Source of the DNA: an uncultured bacterium | GTDB lineage: Bacteria > Sysuimicrobiota > Sysuimicrobiia > Sysuimicrobiales > Sysuimicrobiaceae | Direction of reading: 5' to 3' | DNA length: 40,685 nucleotides | Assembly (NCBI GenBank): GCA_938028835.1 | Contig: CALIMJ010000012.1 | Coordinates: 1-40,685, forward strand | Shown: positions 32,415 through 40,685 of the stretch, piece by piece | Position numbering within the stretch: position 1 is the first letter of the stretch | Layout: every line of letters starts with the position of its first letter | Program-made: the position numbers and the translations under genes | Notes under the pieces: generated by a model | Seen by the model: the letters and a program-made list of their open reading frames with translations, nothing else | Databases searched by the model: none | Told to the model about the DNA's origin: nothing

Positions 32415-33806
32415 TCACCTCCACGGCTGTCGTGCCTGCCACCGCTCGGCTTCCCAGCCCAGCTCCCCGGAGGCCAGACTCTCTGTGAAAGCCGCCACCA
32501 CCTCCGGGTCGAACTGCGCGCCCCGCTGCCGGTGCAGCTCCTCCAGCGCCTGGCCCGGCAGGACCGGGCCCCGGTACACCCGGCCCGTGGTCATCACCTC
32601 GTAGGCGTCCGCCACCGCCAGGATCCGGGCGCCCGCGGGGATGTCCGAGCCGGTCAGGCCCATGGGGTACCCCCGGCCGTCCCACCGCTCGTGGTGGTGC
32701 AGCACCCACCGCACCACGTTCTCCCCGAAGCCCGCCGCGGACAGGATCTCCGCCCCCATGACCGTGTGGCGCTGGACCATCTGGTACTCCTCCGGGGTGA
32801 GCGGGCCCGGCTTGAGCAGGAGGGTGTCGCTGATGCCGATCTTGCCCACGTCGTGCAGCATCCCCGCCACCCACAGGTCCTCCAGGTCCCTCTCCGAGAA
32901 CCCCAGCCGGCGGCCCACGGCCACCGCGTAGGAGGCCAACCGCTCGCTGTGCCCTCGCAGGGAAGCCTCGTGCAGCTCGCAGGCGTAGGCCAGAGCCTCC
33001 ACCAGCCGCCGGTGGCCGTGCTGCAGCTTGCGGAGCAGGTCGATCTGAACCAGGGGAAGAGCCCCCACGATCCCCAACACGTCCAGCAGCTCCCGCTCCG
33101 CCGGGCCGAAGGCCTGCCGGTGCGCCTCCCGCACTACCGTGAGGGCGCCCAGGGTACGGTCCGCGGTGGCCAGGGGTGCGCTGGCCACGTGGGACTCCTC
33201 GGCCTGCGCGCCGCTGGGTGCCTGTGCGAGGGTCATCGGGACCACGGTCCAGAACCCCTCCGCGGTCTGGGAGCCCCGCCGCTCCGCCATCGCCACCGCC
33301 AGGTCGGTCGCCTCCGGGTCCAGGGTGACCGCAGCCGCGCGGTCCGCACCCACCGTCACCCGCGCGATCTCCGCCAGCCTGCGGAGGACCGCTTCGGGGC
33401 TGGCGTCGGCGGGCACCAGTTCCCGCAGGCGTACCAGCGGCTGCAGCACCTCCCTCCGGGCGGCCTCGCGGAGGCGGCGGAGGTGCACTACTGCCCGGCG
33501 CACTTCGCCGGCCAGGGTCTCCGGGTCCAGGGGTCGTACCACCACGCCGGTGGCACCCCACCGGAGGGCTTCCGGTACGCGCTCTAAAGGCGCCACCGCC
33601 ACCACGGGGACGTGGGGGTACCGGGTCACCAGCCGGCCCGCGTCCTCTGCGGGCACCTCGTCTACGTCCACCACCACCGCGTCCGTCTCCCACATGAGCG
33701 CCGCCGCCTCGAGTCCGCACACCGAGGGAACGTGACGGAACCGGACGCCCGCGTGGCTCCCCCCCAACGCCACGTTGCCCACCACCACGCACCGAAGCGG
33801 TTCCAC
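32415..33806 (-). CDS. HD-GYP phosphodiesterase with receiver-like and GAF domains
   Basis: A 463-aa protein likely to degrade c-di-GMP. An N-terminal receiver-like domain (about 1-110, TDAVVVDVDEVPAEDAGRLV) leads to a GAF-like domain (about 125-260) and a C-terminal HD-GYP domain with HSERLASYAVAVG, MLHDVGKIG, VMGAEIL and HHHERWDGRGYP. All HD and GYP residues are in place. The GTG at 33806 is chosen because a sigma-54 site at 33834-33849 would start transcription near 33823, excluding GTG/ATG codons at 33860 and 33893; GAGGGAG lies about 10 nt ahead. It heads the cheW-cheA-cheY-rpoN block. Confidence 0.9.
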   Translation of the reverse strand: MEPLRCVVVGNVALGGSHAGVRFRHVPSVCGLEAAALMWETDAVVVDVDEVPAEDAGRLVTRYPHVPVVAVAPLERVPEALRWGATGVVVRPLDPETLAGEVRRAVVHLRRLREAARREVLQPLVRLRELVPADASPEAVLRRLAEIARVTVGADRAAAVTLDPEATDLAVAMAERRGSQTAEGFWTVVPMTLAQAPSGAQAEESHVASAPLATADRTLGALTVVREAHRQAFGPAERELLDVLGIVGALPLVQIDLLRKLQHGHRRLVEALAYACELHEASLRGHSERLASYAVAVGRRLGFSERDLEDLWVAGMLHDVGKIGISDTLLLKPGPLTPEEYQMVQRHTVMGAEILSAAGFGENVVRWVLHHHERWDGRGYPMGLTGSDIPAGARILAVADAYEVMTTGRVYRGPVLPGQALEELHRQRGAQFDPEVVAAFTESLASGELGWEAERWQARQPWR

Positions 33807-33833
33807 GACAGCCGCGCTCCCTCGCGGCAGCGT

Positions 33834-33849
33834 TGCAAACTCCGTGCCG
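33834..33849 (-). promoter_or_regulatory. Sigma-54 promoter of the HD-GYP/che/rpoN block
   Basis: Minus strand reads GGCACG-GAGT-TTGCA with GG-N10-GC spacing, immediately after the activator stop codon (33850). The 14-base core GGCACGGAGTTTGC is identical to that of the fliD promoter at 39079-39094. Confidence 0.8.
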
Positions 33850-35052
<1,203 letters not shown>

Positions 35053-35160
35053 GTGGCTCCCCGGATCTGCAAGAAAAATTGGGAGTCGGGACGACCGGAC
35101 ACAGGTCCGCCGTCCGCGGCTCCCCCCGATGGGTCCCCTGCGGGACCCGCCACGCGTTAC

Positions 35161-35176
35161 TGCAAGATCCGTGCCA
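35161..35176 (-). promoter_or_regulatory. Sigma-54 promoter of the activator gene (full consensus)
   Basis: Minus strand reads TGGCACG-GATC-TTGCA, identical to the -24/-12 consensus. It overlaps the last codon and stop of receptor 2 (stop at 35177). The predicted leader to the activator ATG is about 98 nt and includes an AT-rich stretch near 35070-35080. Confidence 0.85.
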
Positions 35177-36907
35177 CTAGACCTGGAACCGGGCCACCAC
35201 CCGCTCCAGGTCCTCCGCCACCCGCGCCAGCCGTTGGGCGCCGCCGGACATCTCCTGGGTGCCGGCGGAGATCTCCTCCACCGCCGCGCCCACCTCCTCC
35301 GCAGACGCGGAGTTCTGCTGGGCGGTCTCGAGGAGCTTGCGCACCGCGGCCTCGATCTGCTGGGCGCTGGCGGACAGCTGCTGGGTGGCCGCCGACACAC
35401 CCTCCGTGCGGCCCGTGACGTCCGCCACGCTGCGCCGGATCCGCTGGAAGGCCTCGCCCGCTTCGTCCGCCAGCCGCACGCCCGTCTGCACCTCCTGGCT
35501 TCCGCGCTCCATGGCCCGCACCGCCCGCTGCGTCTCCTCCTGGATCTCCCGCACGATGTCCGCGATCTGCTCCGCGGCCTGCGCGGACTCCTGCGCCAGC
35601 TTGCGGACCTCCTCCGCCACCACCGCGAAGCCCCTCCCCTGGTCTCCGGCCCGGGCCGCCTCGATGGCCGCGTTCAGGGCCAGCAGGTTGGTCTGGGACG
35701 CGATCTCCGTGATGAGCCCCACGATGCGGCCGATGTTCTTGCCCTTCTCTCCCAGCACGGACACCACCTGGGCCATCTCCTCCGCGGCGCGGCGGATCTC
35801 CCCCATGGCCTGTACCACCCGATCCACCCGCGCTGCGCCCTCGGAGGCGGCCTCGTTGGCCTGCTGAGCAGCCTGCGCGGTCTGGCTCGTGTTGCCCGCC
35901 ACCTCCTCCAGGCTCTGGCTGACCTGCTGGACCGTCTGCGTGGTCTCGTGCACGCTGCGGGCCTGCAGCTCCGCACCGCTGGCGACCTCCTGCACCGCGC
36001 GGGCGATCTCCCCGGCGCTGCGGGCCACCTGGTCGCTGGTGGCCGCCACTTGCCGCGAGGCGCCCGCCACCTCACCGGCGCTGTCGCGCAGCTGCTGGAC
36101 CATCTCCCGCAGCGTGTCGGTGGCCACCTGAAGGCCCGCGGCCATGCGTCCCAGCTCATCCTGGCCGTAGACCGCCACCCGGTGGGTTAAGTCTCCCCGA
36201 CTGAGCGCGGCCACGGCCTCCTCCACCGCCCGCACCTGCCCGACCAGCCGGCGCGTGGTCGTCCACCCGAACCCGCCGGCCAGCAGCAGGCCCAACACCA
36301 CCAGGCCCGCGATGTCCCGCCGCAGGCTGCCGTGAAGAGCAGCCACCCGTTGCTCGCGCGCTCTGGCCCCCTGCGTCAGCTGGTCCTCTAGCTGGTCCAG
36401 CTGCTCGCGGGCCGGGTCAAAGGTCCCGCGGACCTTCTGACGCCCCTGCTCCAGCGCGTCCGCGGAGGTCAGTAGTCCCTGCTCGTACTGGGACCGCAGG
36501 GCCCGGATCTCCTCGCCCCAGGCGCGCACGCCGCCGGAGAAGCCCGCGGCCAGCAGCCGGTCCCGTTCCTCCTGGAGGAACTCCTGCGCCTTGCTGGCGC
36601 GTTCCACCGCCTGGTTGAGGTTCTCGTCCATGAACTGGCTCAGTTCCTGGTACCGGGTGCGGTGGTTGGGGTCGGTGCCCAGCAGGGCGTAGAAGGCGGA
36701 CAGGGCTTGGTAGGCGTCGCGGTCCGCCTGCAGCACGTGGTCCAGGGCGGCCAGTTCCCGCTGCACCGCGGCCACCTCCGCCCGGACGCGATCCACCGCC
36801 CGGACAGCCATCCACCCGCTGGCAAGCGCCACCGCCCCCGGAAGACCGAGCGTCACCAGCAGCTTCCAGCGAACAGACCAGTCCGCAACCCGCATCCAGC
36901 GTCTCAC
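35177..36907 (-). CDS. Methyl-accepting chemotaxis protein (receptor 2)
   Basis: Transmembrane chemoreceptor of 576 aa. Membrane segments at about 15-37 and 198-217 enclose a helical-bundle sensing region (about 40-195) resembling 4HB receptors. A HAMP linker (about 219-271) and the signalling domain follow, with the hairpin [17 protein letters not shown] at about 405-421, nearly the same as in receptor 1. The C-terminus ends ARFQV with no pentapeptide tether. The GTG at 36907 has GGAGG 8 nt ahead and lies downstream of a sigma-54 site; an ATG at 36895 is a second choice. The ligand is unknown. Confidence 0.92.
   Translation of the reverse strand: MRRWMRVADWSVRWKLLVTLGLPGAVALASGWMAVRAVDRVRAEVAAVQRELAALDHVLQADRDAYQALSAFYALLGTDPNHRTRYQELSQFMDENLNQAVERASKAQEFLQEERDRLLAAGFSGGVRAWGEEIRALRSQYEQGLLTSADALEQGRQKVRGTFDPAREQLDQLEDQLTQGARAREQRVAALHGSLRRDIAGLVVLGLLLAGGFGWTTTRRLVGQVRAVEEAVAALSRGDLTHRVAVYGQDELGRMAAGLQVATDTLREMVQQLRDSAGEVAGASRQVAATSDQVARSAGEIARAVQEVASGAELQARSVHETTQTVQQVSQSLEEVAGNTSQTAQAAQQANEAASEGAARVDRVVQAMGEIRRAAEEMAQVVSVLGEKGKNIGRIVGLITEIASQTNLLALNAAIEAARAGDQGRGFAVVAEEVRKLAQESAQAAEQIADIVREIQEETQRAVRAMERGSQEVQTGVRLADEAGEAFQRIRRSVADVTGRTEGVSAATQQLSASAQQIEAAVRKLLETAQQNSASAEEVGAAVEEISAGTQEMSGGAQRLARVAEDLERVVARFQV
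35566..35740. repeat. Direct repeat, receptor signalling-hairpin segment (copy 2)
   Basis: Second copy of the conserved receptor hairpin segment described at 981-1150, inside receptor 2 and in the same orientation. Confidence 0.65.
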
Positions 36908-36944
36908 CAGTCCCACCTCCGCAAGCAGGCTCGCCGGCGGCGCT

Positions 36945-36960
36945 TGCAACCTCTGTGCCC
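36945..36960 (-). promoter_or_regulatory. Sigma-54 promoter of receptor 2
   Basis: Minus strand reads GGCACA-GAGG-TTGCA with GG-N10-GC spacing, in the gap after the FliT-like gene (stop at 36986). The predicted leader is about 27 nt and holds the GGAGG of the receptor. Confidence 0.74.
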
Positions 36961-36985
36961 GAACCGCCCCGGCGGCTGCCGAAGC

Positions 36986-37306
36986 CTACCGGTAGGTGTC
37001 CAGGAACTGCGACTCGCCGGAGGCGACCACGGGACGCAGCCGATCGCGCAGGCGACGCACGCGCTCAGTCACCCGTCGGTTCACCTCCTCGGCCTCTTCA
37101 AGCACGGGCAGCGCCCGGGCCCGCAGCGTGGCCAGGTCTTGGGCTGCGGGAGGAGGCAGCCGGTCCGCAGCGTCCATGGCCCGCTGCCGGGCGAGAAGGT
37201 GGGCCAGCACCGCCCCCCACTGCCCGCGGTCCGCGGCGCGGGCCAGCTCCCGCGTGCACCGCAGCACCTCCCGGCAGGCCTCCACGTAGCGCTCTGCCGG
37301 GCTCAC
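36986..37306 (-). CDS. Small helical protein after fliS, FliT-like
   Basis: A 106-aa, mostly helical, Arg/Ala/Glu-rich protein (RYVEACREVLRCTRELARAA, QRAMDAADRLPPP, VLEEAEEVNRRVTERVRRLR). No motif settles a family. Its place right after fliD-fliS, where FliT-type export chaperones or FlgN-like proteins lie in many bacteria, makes a chaperone the best guess. The GTG start overlaps the fliS stop (GTGA). Confidence 0.7.
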   Translation of the reverse strand: MSPAERYVEACREVLRCTRELARAADRGQWGAVLAHLLARQRAMDAADRLPPPAAQDLATLRARALPVLEEAEEVNRRVTERVRRLRDRLRPVVASGESQFLDTYR

Positions 37307-37686
37307 GAGACCTTCCCTCCCGCGCGCAGCTGCCGCTCCGCTTCCTGCCAGGCGTCCCGCAGTTCCACCAGCCAGGCCCGCACCCGTTCCAGCTCCGCAG
37401 GATCGTGGCGGCGCCGCGCGTCGGCCAGCCGCTCGAACATGAACCGGTAGAGGGTGAGGAGGCTGCGGGCCACGTCGTACCGCAGGTCCAGGGACCCCAT
37501 GAGCTCCAGCAGTACCTGCTCGGCCCGGGCGACGCTGCGCCCCCCGGCCTGCGGGTCCCCAGACCGGTAGGCCCGGGCCGCCTCTTCCAGGAAGCGCACG
37601 GCACCGTCGTACAGCATCACCACCAGCTGGCCGGCGGAAGCGGTGGACGCGTGGAAGGACCGGTACGCGAGCGCGGCCTGGCTCAC
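37303..37686 (-). CDS. fliS: Flagellin export chaperone FliS
   Basis: FliS (127 aa) binds the flagellin C-terminus and prevents early polymerisation. Family features: ALAYRSFHASTASAGQLVVMLYDGAVRFLEEA (split at SAGQLVVMLYDGAVRFL), RAEQVLLELMGSLDLRYDVA and LLTLYRFMFERLADA. The GTG start overlaps the fliD stop (GTGA). Confidence 0.94.
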   Translation of the reverse strand: MSQAALAYRSFHASTASAGQLVVMLYDGAVRFLEEAARAYRSGDPQAGGRSVARAEQVLLELMGSLDLRYDVARSLLTLYRFMFERLADARRRHDPAELERVRAWLVELRDAWQEAERQLRAGGKVS

Positions 37687-39023
37687 GGTTGGTTTCCTCC
37701 GAACCTCCGGATCTGCATGGCGAGCCAGTCCCCCTGGCTCCGGAGCTGCCCCAGGCTCTTCTCCAGCTCGGTGAACATCCGCACGAGCTGGTCCCGCTTG
37801 CGCTCCACCCGGTCCTCCCACCGTCCGATCTGCTGGTCGTACGTGCGGATGCGGTGGTTGAGGCCATCCACCGCGAGCCACACCGGCCCGCCGGCCTTCA
37901 CGAGCCCGTCCGCCAGGTCCCGCAGCCTGGCCCCTGCGGCCTCCAGCACCCGCCGGCTCTCGTCGAAGCGGCCCTGCAGGGCGTCGGCGAGCTTCGACTC
38001 GTCCAGGGTCAGCCTGCCGTCCCGGCCCACGCGCACGCCCAGGTCGCTCAGGTGCTTGAGGGTCTGACCTGGGACCTCGGCGCGCAGGACCGCGTCGGGA
38101 AGCTGCGCTTGGATCCGCTGGAGGGTCCCGTCGCCCTGCAGGGCCCCGCGTTGCTGGGTGTTCGGGTCGTACCGCCCGTACTGGGTGAGGCTGTCCACGA
38201 CGTCGTTGTAGGCGGCCACGAACTCCCGCACCGCCTTCTTCACCGCCTCCAGGTCCTGCTCCACGGCCACGGTCACGGTGCCCGTGCCGGCCAGGGCCAG
38301 GGTGAGCCCGGGCAACAGGCCGGTGACCAAGTTGGACGGCCGGTGCACGGTCACCGCCCCCGCCCCGCTGCCCAGCGCGACCTCGGCGTCCTGGGCCGGG
38401 CTCAACTCGTAGGGGAAGGTCAGGGTCTCGCTGCCGCCCGCCAGCCCGCTGGCATCCACGGAGACCGCGCCCGCGGCCCCGGAGGTCCTCGAGGTCAGGA
38501 GGAGCCGCCACCCGCCGTCCACCTGCACCACCGCGGCGTACACCCCCGCCCCTGAGGCGTTGATGGCCGCGGCGATCCCCCACAGCGAGCTCTGGCCGCT
38601 CCCGATGGATACGTCCGTGGCCTGCCCGTTCACGGTGACGGTGACCGTCCCGGCGCCGAATACCTGAGCGTCTTTGTCCGCGTAGGTGCTGGTGCCGATC
38701 TGGTGGAAGGAGGCCAGGCGGTTCACGGTGAGCGTGTAGGTCCCCCCGGGGGCCCCCGAGGAGGCCGAGGCCACGAGGACGCGGCTGTCGCTGCTGGTGG
38801 CCTTCGCCGCCTGGTAGGTGAGGGAGCGCGCCAGGGCCGCGGCTCGGTCCTCCAGGTTGCTCAACTTGGTGTTGAGGGTCCGCCAGGCCGCAAGGCGTGC
38901 GCTGGCCTCATTCTTGCGGGCTTCCAGCTTGCGCACCGGCGCCCGCTCGACCTCCAGGAGCCTGTTGATGACGTCCGTGGTGTTGAGCCCCGAGATCAGT
39001 CCGTCGATGCTGAAGGTGGACAC
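37683..39023 (-). CDS. fliD: Flagellar filament cap protein FliD
   Basis: FliD (446 aa), cap that places flagellin at the filament tip. The N-terminal STFSIDGLISGLNTTDVINRL and VERAPVRKLEARKNEASARL are typical, as is the C-terminal coiled coil (RIRTYDQQIGRWEDRVERKR, LVRMFTELEKSLGQL). The GTG at 39023 is preceded by GGAGGAGGG. The in-frame start at 39083 is rejected since it lies inside a sigma-54 promoter and upstream of the predicted transcript start (about 39068). Confidence 0.94.
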   Translation of the reverse strand: MSTFSIDGLISGLNTTDVINRLLEVERAPVRKLEARKNEASARLAAWRTLNTKLSNLEDRAAALARSLTYQAAKATSSDSRVLVASASSGAPGGTYTLTVNRLASFHQIGTSTYADKDAQVFGAGTVTVTVNGQATDVSIGSGQSSLWGIAAAINASGAGVYAAVVQVDGGWRLLLTSRTSGAAGAVSVDASGLAGGSETLTFPYELSPAQDAEVALGSGAGAVTVHRPSNLVTGLLPGLTLALAGTGTVTVAVEQDLEAVKKAVREFVAAYNDVVDSLTQYGRYDPNTQQRGALQGDGTLQRIQAQLPDAVLRAEVPGQTLKHLSDLGVRVGRDGRLTLDESKLADALQGRFDESRRVLEAAGARLRDLADGLVKAGGPVWLAVDGLNHRIRTYDQQIGRWEDRVERKRDQLVRMFTELEKSLGQLRSQGDWLAMQIRRFGGNQP

Positions 39024-39078
39024 CGCACCCTCCTCCGGCCCCTCCCCCGCGGGGTCCGGGCCTCTTTCAGGAAGAACA

Positions 39079-39094
39079 CGCAAACTCCGTGCCG
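39079..39094 (-). promoter_or_regulatory. Sigma-54 promoter of fliD-fliS-fliT-like
   Basis: Minus strand reads GGCACG-GAGT-TTGCG with GG-N10-GC spacing, directly after the flaG stop (39095). The 14-base core is identical to the promoter ahead of the HD-GYP gene. Confidence 0.77.
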
Positions 39095-39385
39095 CTACAC
39101 CCTCACGTCCACCCCGCCGGCTCCCATTAGGAACTCCACCACCTGGTTGGGCGGGATGGTGCGGATGGTCTCGCCCGTGCGGGTGTCGTAGATGCGCACG
39201 AGCACCCGGCCGGTCCGCTCGTCCACGATGAACTGAGCCGCCACGTCCAGGGCAGAAGGCGTTGTCTGGGGTCGCTCGGCCGCCGGACCCGAACCGTTTC
39301 CCCGGACCGCCCTCTGCGGTGCAGCTTGCGGCTCGGCTGCCTCCGGCTTCTTAGGCCTGCCCGAGCCGGGCGGAGGCACCTGCAT
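39095..39385 (-). CDS. flaG: FlaG family protein
   Basis: FlaG (96 aa), a small protein next to flagellin that affects filament length in other bacteria. The conserved C-terminal part is clear: AAQFIVDERTGRVLVRIYD, TRTGETIRTIPPNQVVEFL. The N-terminus is Pro- and Ala-rich. The ATG at 39385 is preferred over GTG codons at 39391 and 39394 because GGGGAGG lies about 8 nt ahead. It probably shares the flagellin transcript through the hairpin at 39406-39433. Confidence 0.88.
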   Translation of the reverse strand: MQVPPPGSGRPKKPEAAEPQAAPQRAVRGNGSGPAAERPQTTPSALDVAAQFIVDERTGRVLVRIYDTRTGETIRTIPPNQVVEFLMGAGGVDVRV

Positions 39386-39405
39386 CTTCACCACCTCCCC
39401 GCCTG

Positions 39406-39433
39406 GGGGCGGGGCCCGTGCGGGCCCCGCCCC
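39406..39433 (-). terminator. Strong hairpin between fliC and flaG
   Basis: Perfect 12-bp stem, GGGGCGGGGCCC and GGGCCCCGCCCC with a 4-nt loop, directly after the fliC stop. No T tract follows and flaG begins 20 nt downstream, so it probably acts as a partial terminator or 3'-end stabiliser that keeps flagellin mRNA abundant relative to flaG. Confidence 0.6.
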
Positions 39434-39445
39434 AACGCCTCCGCC

Positions 39446-40618
39446 TTACCGCAGCAGCTGCAGCACCACCTGCGGCGCCGCGTTGGCCTGCGCCAGCATG
39501 GCGGTACCGGCCTGCAGCAGGATCTGGTTGCGGGTGAACGCCACCATCTCCTGGGCCATGTCCACGTCCCGGATCCGCGACTCCGCGGCGCTCATGTTCT
39601 CCTGCGCCACGCCCAGGCTCGCCACGGTGTGCTCCAGGCGGTTCTGCGCAGCCCCGTACTTCCCCCGCTCCGTGGACACCGTGTTCACCGCCGAGTCCAC
39701 GGCTCTGACCAGGGCCTGGGCGTTCGTCACGCTCTGGCTTCCGCCGAAGGCGTCCAGAGCAGTGGTGAGGCCCAGCGCTGCCACGTCCACCTTCGCGAAC
39801 GACACACTGATGGAGTCTACCGCCGCAGGGCCCACCTGGAAGTTCGCACTACCGAGCCCTGATTCTGTGGTGATGGTGTCGTTCGCGGGGTCCGTCAGTG
39901 CCCTGACCAGGTTGGCCGCGGTGATGCCTCCGCCGGACTCTACCCTGATCCGGATCCCCAGCTGGCTGAAGTCCAGCACCTGGCTCCCGCCCGCCGAAAT
40001 CCCGCTCACCGTGATGGTCTGCGCAACTCCGTCGTCCCGGGTCAGGGTGAGCGAGGTGTTGCTGCCCCTCAGCGTGTAGCTGGTCCCCGGCCGGGCCGCG
40101 CTCACGTCCACCTCGGTCACATCCGCAGACTCCGTCCCATCCGTGACTCTGAGGCCGATCCGAAGCGCGCTGTTGGTTGCCAGCCTCGTGACCAGCGAGC
40201 CATCCAGCAGCCTCTTGCCGTTAAACGTGGTGCGGCCGCTCACGTTGTCGATCTCCGCGCGCAGCTGCTGGATCTCCTGGTTGATCGCCTGCCGGTCCTC
40301 GTCGGAGAGGGTGTCGTTGGCGGCCTGCAACGCCAGCTCCCGCATCCGCTGCAGCATGGAGTGGACCTCGTTGAGCGCGCCTTCTGCCGTCTGGATCATG
40401 GAGATGCCGTCCTGAGCGTTCCGGATGGCCTGCGCGAGCCCCCGCACCTGGGCCCGCAGCTTCTCGCTGATGGCAAGCCCTGCCGCGTCGTCCGCGGCCC
40501 GGTTGATGCGGAAGCCGCTCGAAAGGCGCTCCAGGGACTTGCTTAGGGCGTTGTCGGTGGCCACCAGGTTGCGGTGGGCGTTCAGGGCCGCGATGTTCTG
40601 GTTGATCCTCAGTCCCAT
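39446..40618 (-). CDS. fliC: Flagellin FliC
   Basis: Flagellin (390 aa), the filament protein. The N-terminal D0/D1 (GLRINQNIAALNAHRNLVAT, LSSGFRINRAADDAAGLAIS, NAQDGISMIQTAEGALNEV) and C-terminal D1/D0 (GKYGAAQNRLEHTVASLGVA, AESRIRDVDMAQEMVAFTRN, LLQAGTAMLAQANAAPQVVL) are highly conserved; the middle (about 150-300) is a short variable domain. AAGGAGG lies about 11 nt before the ATG. A leader hairpin is at 40648-40665. GCCGGCGAA near 40672-40680 could be a sigma-28 -10 element, but the matching -35 region is outside the window. Confidence 0.97.
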   Translation of the reverse strand: MGLRINQNIAALNAHRNLVATDNALSKSLERLSSGFRINRAADDAAGLAISEKLRAQVRGLAQAIRNAQDGISMIQTAEGALNEVHSMLQRMRELALQAANDTLSDEDRQAINQEIQQLRAEIDNVSGRTTFNGKRLLDGSLVTRLATNSALRIGLRVTDGTESADVTEVDVSAARPGTSYTLRGSNTSLTLTRDDGVAQTITVSGISAGGSQVLDFSQLGIRIRVESGGGITAANLVRALTDPANDTITTESGLGSANFQVGPAAVDSISVSFAKVDVAALGLTTALDAFGGSQSVTNAQALVRAVDSAVNTVSTERGKYGAAQNRLEHTVASLGVAQENMSAAESRIRDVDMAQEMVAFTRNQILLQAGTAMLAQANAAPQVVLQLLR

Positions 40619-40647
40619 GGCTTCCCTTCCTCCTTGAACTGGGTTTT

Positions 40648-40665
40648 CCGGGCTTCCTTGCCCGG
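40648..40665 (-). other. Hairpin in the flagellin leader
   Basis: Perfect 6-bp stem CCGGGC and GCCCGG around a 6-nt loop, upstream of the fliC ribosome binding site. If it is transcribed it could stabilise or regulate the flagellin mRNA. The promoter itself is not fully in the window. Confidence 0.5.
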
Positions 40666-40685
40666 TGTGGATTCGCCGGCGAAGC

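Noticed and set aside
30007-33792. Minus-strand frame of 1261 codons ending with cheA
   Set aside because: Only the part from 31926 onward is CheA. The upstream part overlaps cheW and the HD-GYP gene in another frame and is not a fusion protein.
40672-40680. Possible sigma-28 -10 element GCCGGCGAA for fliC
   Set aside because: It matches GCCGATAA only in part and the -35 region is outside the window, so it is not listed as a promoter.

Overview
This window is one nearly continuous flagellar, motility and chemotaxis gene island of about 40 kb. It is very GC-rich (roughly 70% by eye). Every recognisable intact gene lies on the minus strand, so transcription runs from the right end (flagellin) to the left end. 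The gene set and order resemble Firmicutes-type and related deep-branching, non-proteobacterial lineages: FliY with a CheC part, FliO, FlbD/SwrD, the small TIGR02530-type 'flagellar operon protein', short FlgD, CheD, and fliL-M-Y-O-P-Q-R-flhB-flhA-flhF order. Frequent GTG (and some TTG) starts and the GC content suggest a GC-rich, possibly thermophilic Gram-positive-related bacterium. The genus cannot be read from this sequence.

Layout in the direction of transcription (right to left): (1) filament block: fliC, flaG, fliD, fliS and a small FliT-like ORF (40618 to 36986). (2) Signalling and regulation block: a methyl-accepting chemoreceptor, a sigma-54 activator (AAA+), an HD-GYP protein, cheW, cheA, cheY, rpoN (36907 to 28173). 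(3) Basal body, export and hook block: flgB, flgC, fliE, fliF, fliG, fliH, fliI, fliJ, a lytic transglycosylase, fliK, flgD, the TIGR02530-type gene, flgE, flbD, motA, motB (28130 to 16057). (4) Switch and export gate block: fliL, fliM, fliY, fliO, fliP, fliQ, fliR, an HDOD gene (16007 to 10589). (5) flhB, flhA, flhF, a PilZ/YcgR-like gene, cheB, a GAF gene, cheR, cheD, fliA (10540 to 2749). (6) A second chemoreceptor (2667 to 592). The left edge (1 to about 500) holds a truncated IS1634-type transposase abutting what looks like a fragment of an Mrp/NuoN-type antiporter gene.

The most interesting feature is regulatory. The cluster carries its own rpoN and its own sigma-54 activator, and I found eight -24/-12 (GG-N10-GC) sites, each placed just ahead of a block: fliD, receptor 2, the activator itself (a full-consensus match), the HD-GYP/che/rpoN block, flgB, fliL, flhB and receptor 1. 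The sites also settle several translation starts. This looks like a self-contained sigma-54 flagellar hierarchy in a Firmicutes-like gene arrangement, with fliA (sigma-28) encoded at the end of the flhB block. Both key regulators are unusual. The activator ends after its AAA+ module with no DNA-binding helix-turn-helix and has GAYTHA in place of GAFTGA. RpoN has a CX2C-X8-CX2C zinc-ribbon-like insertion right after its region I.

Genes within blocks are tightly packed, often with 4-nt GTGA/ATGA overlaps that imply translational coupling. Not seen here and presumably elsewhere: flgF/flgG, flgK/flgL, flgM/flgN, fliW/csrA and flhG. No tRNA, rRNA or CRISPR array was seen.
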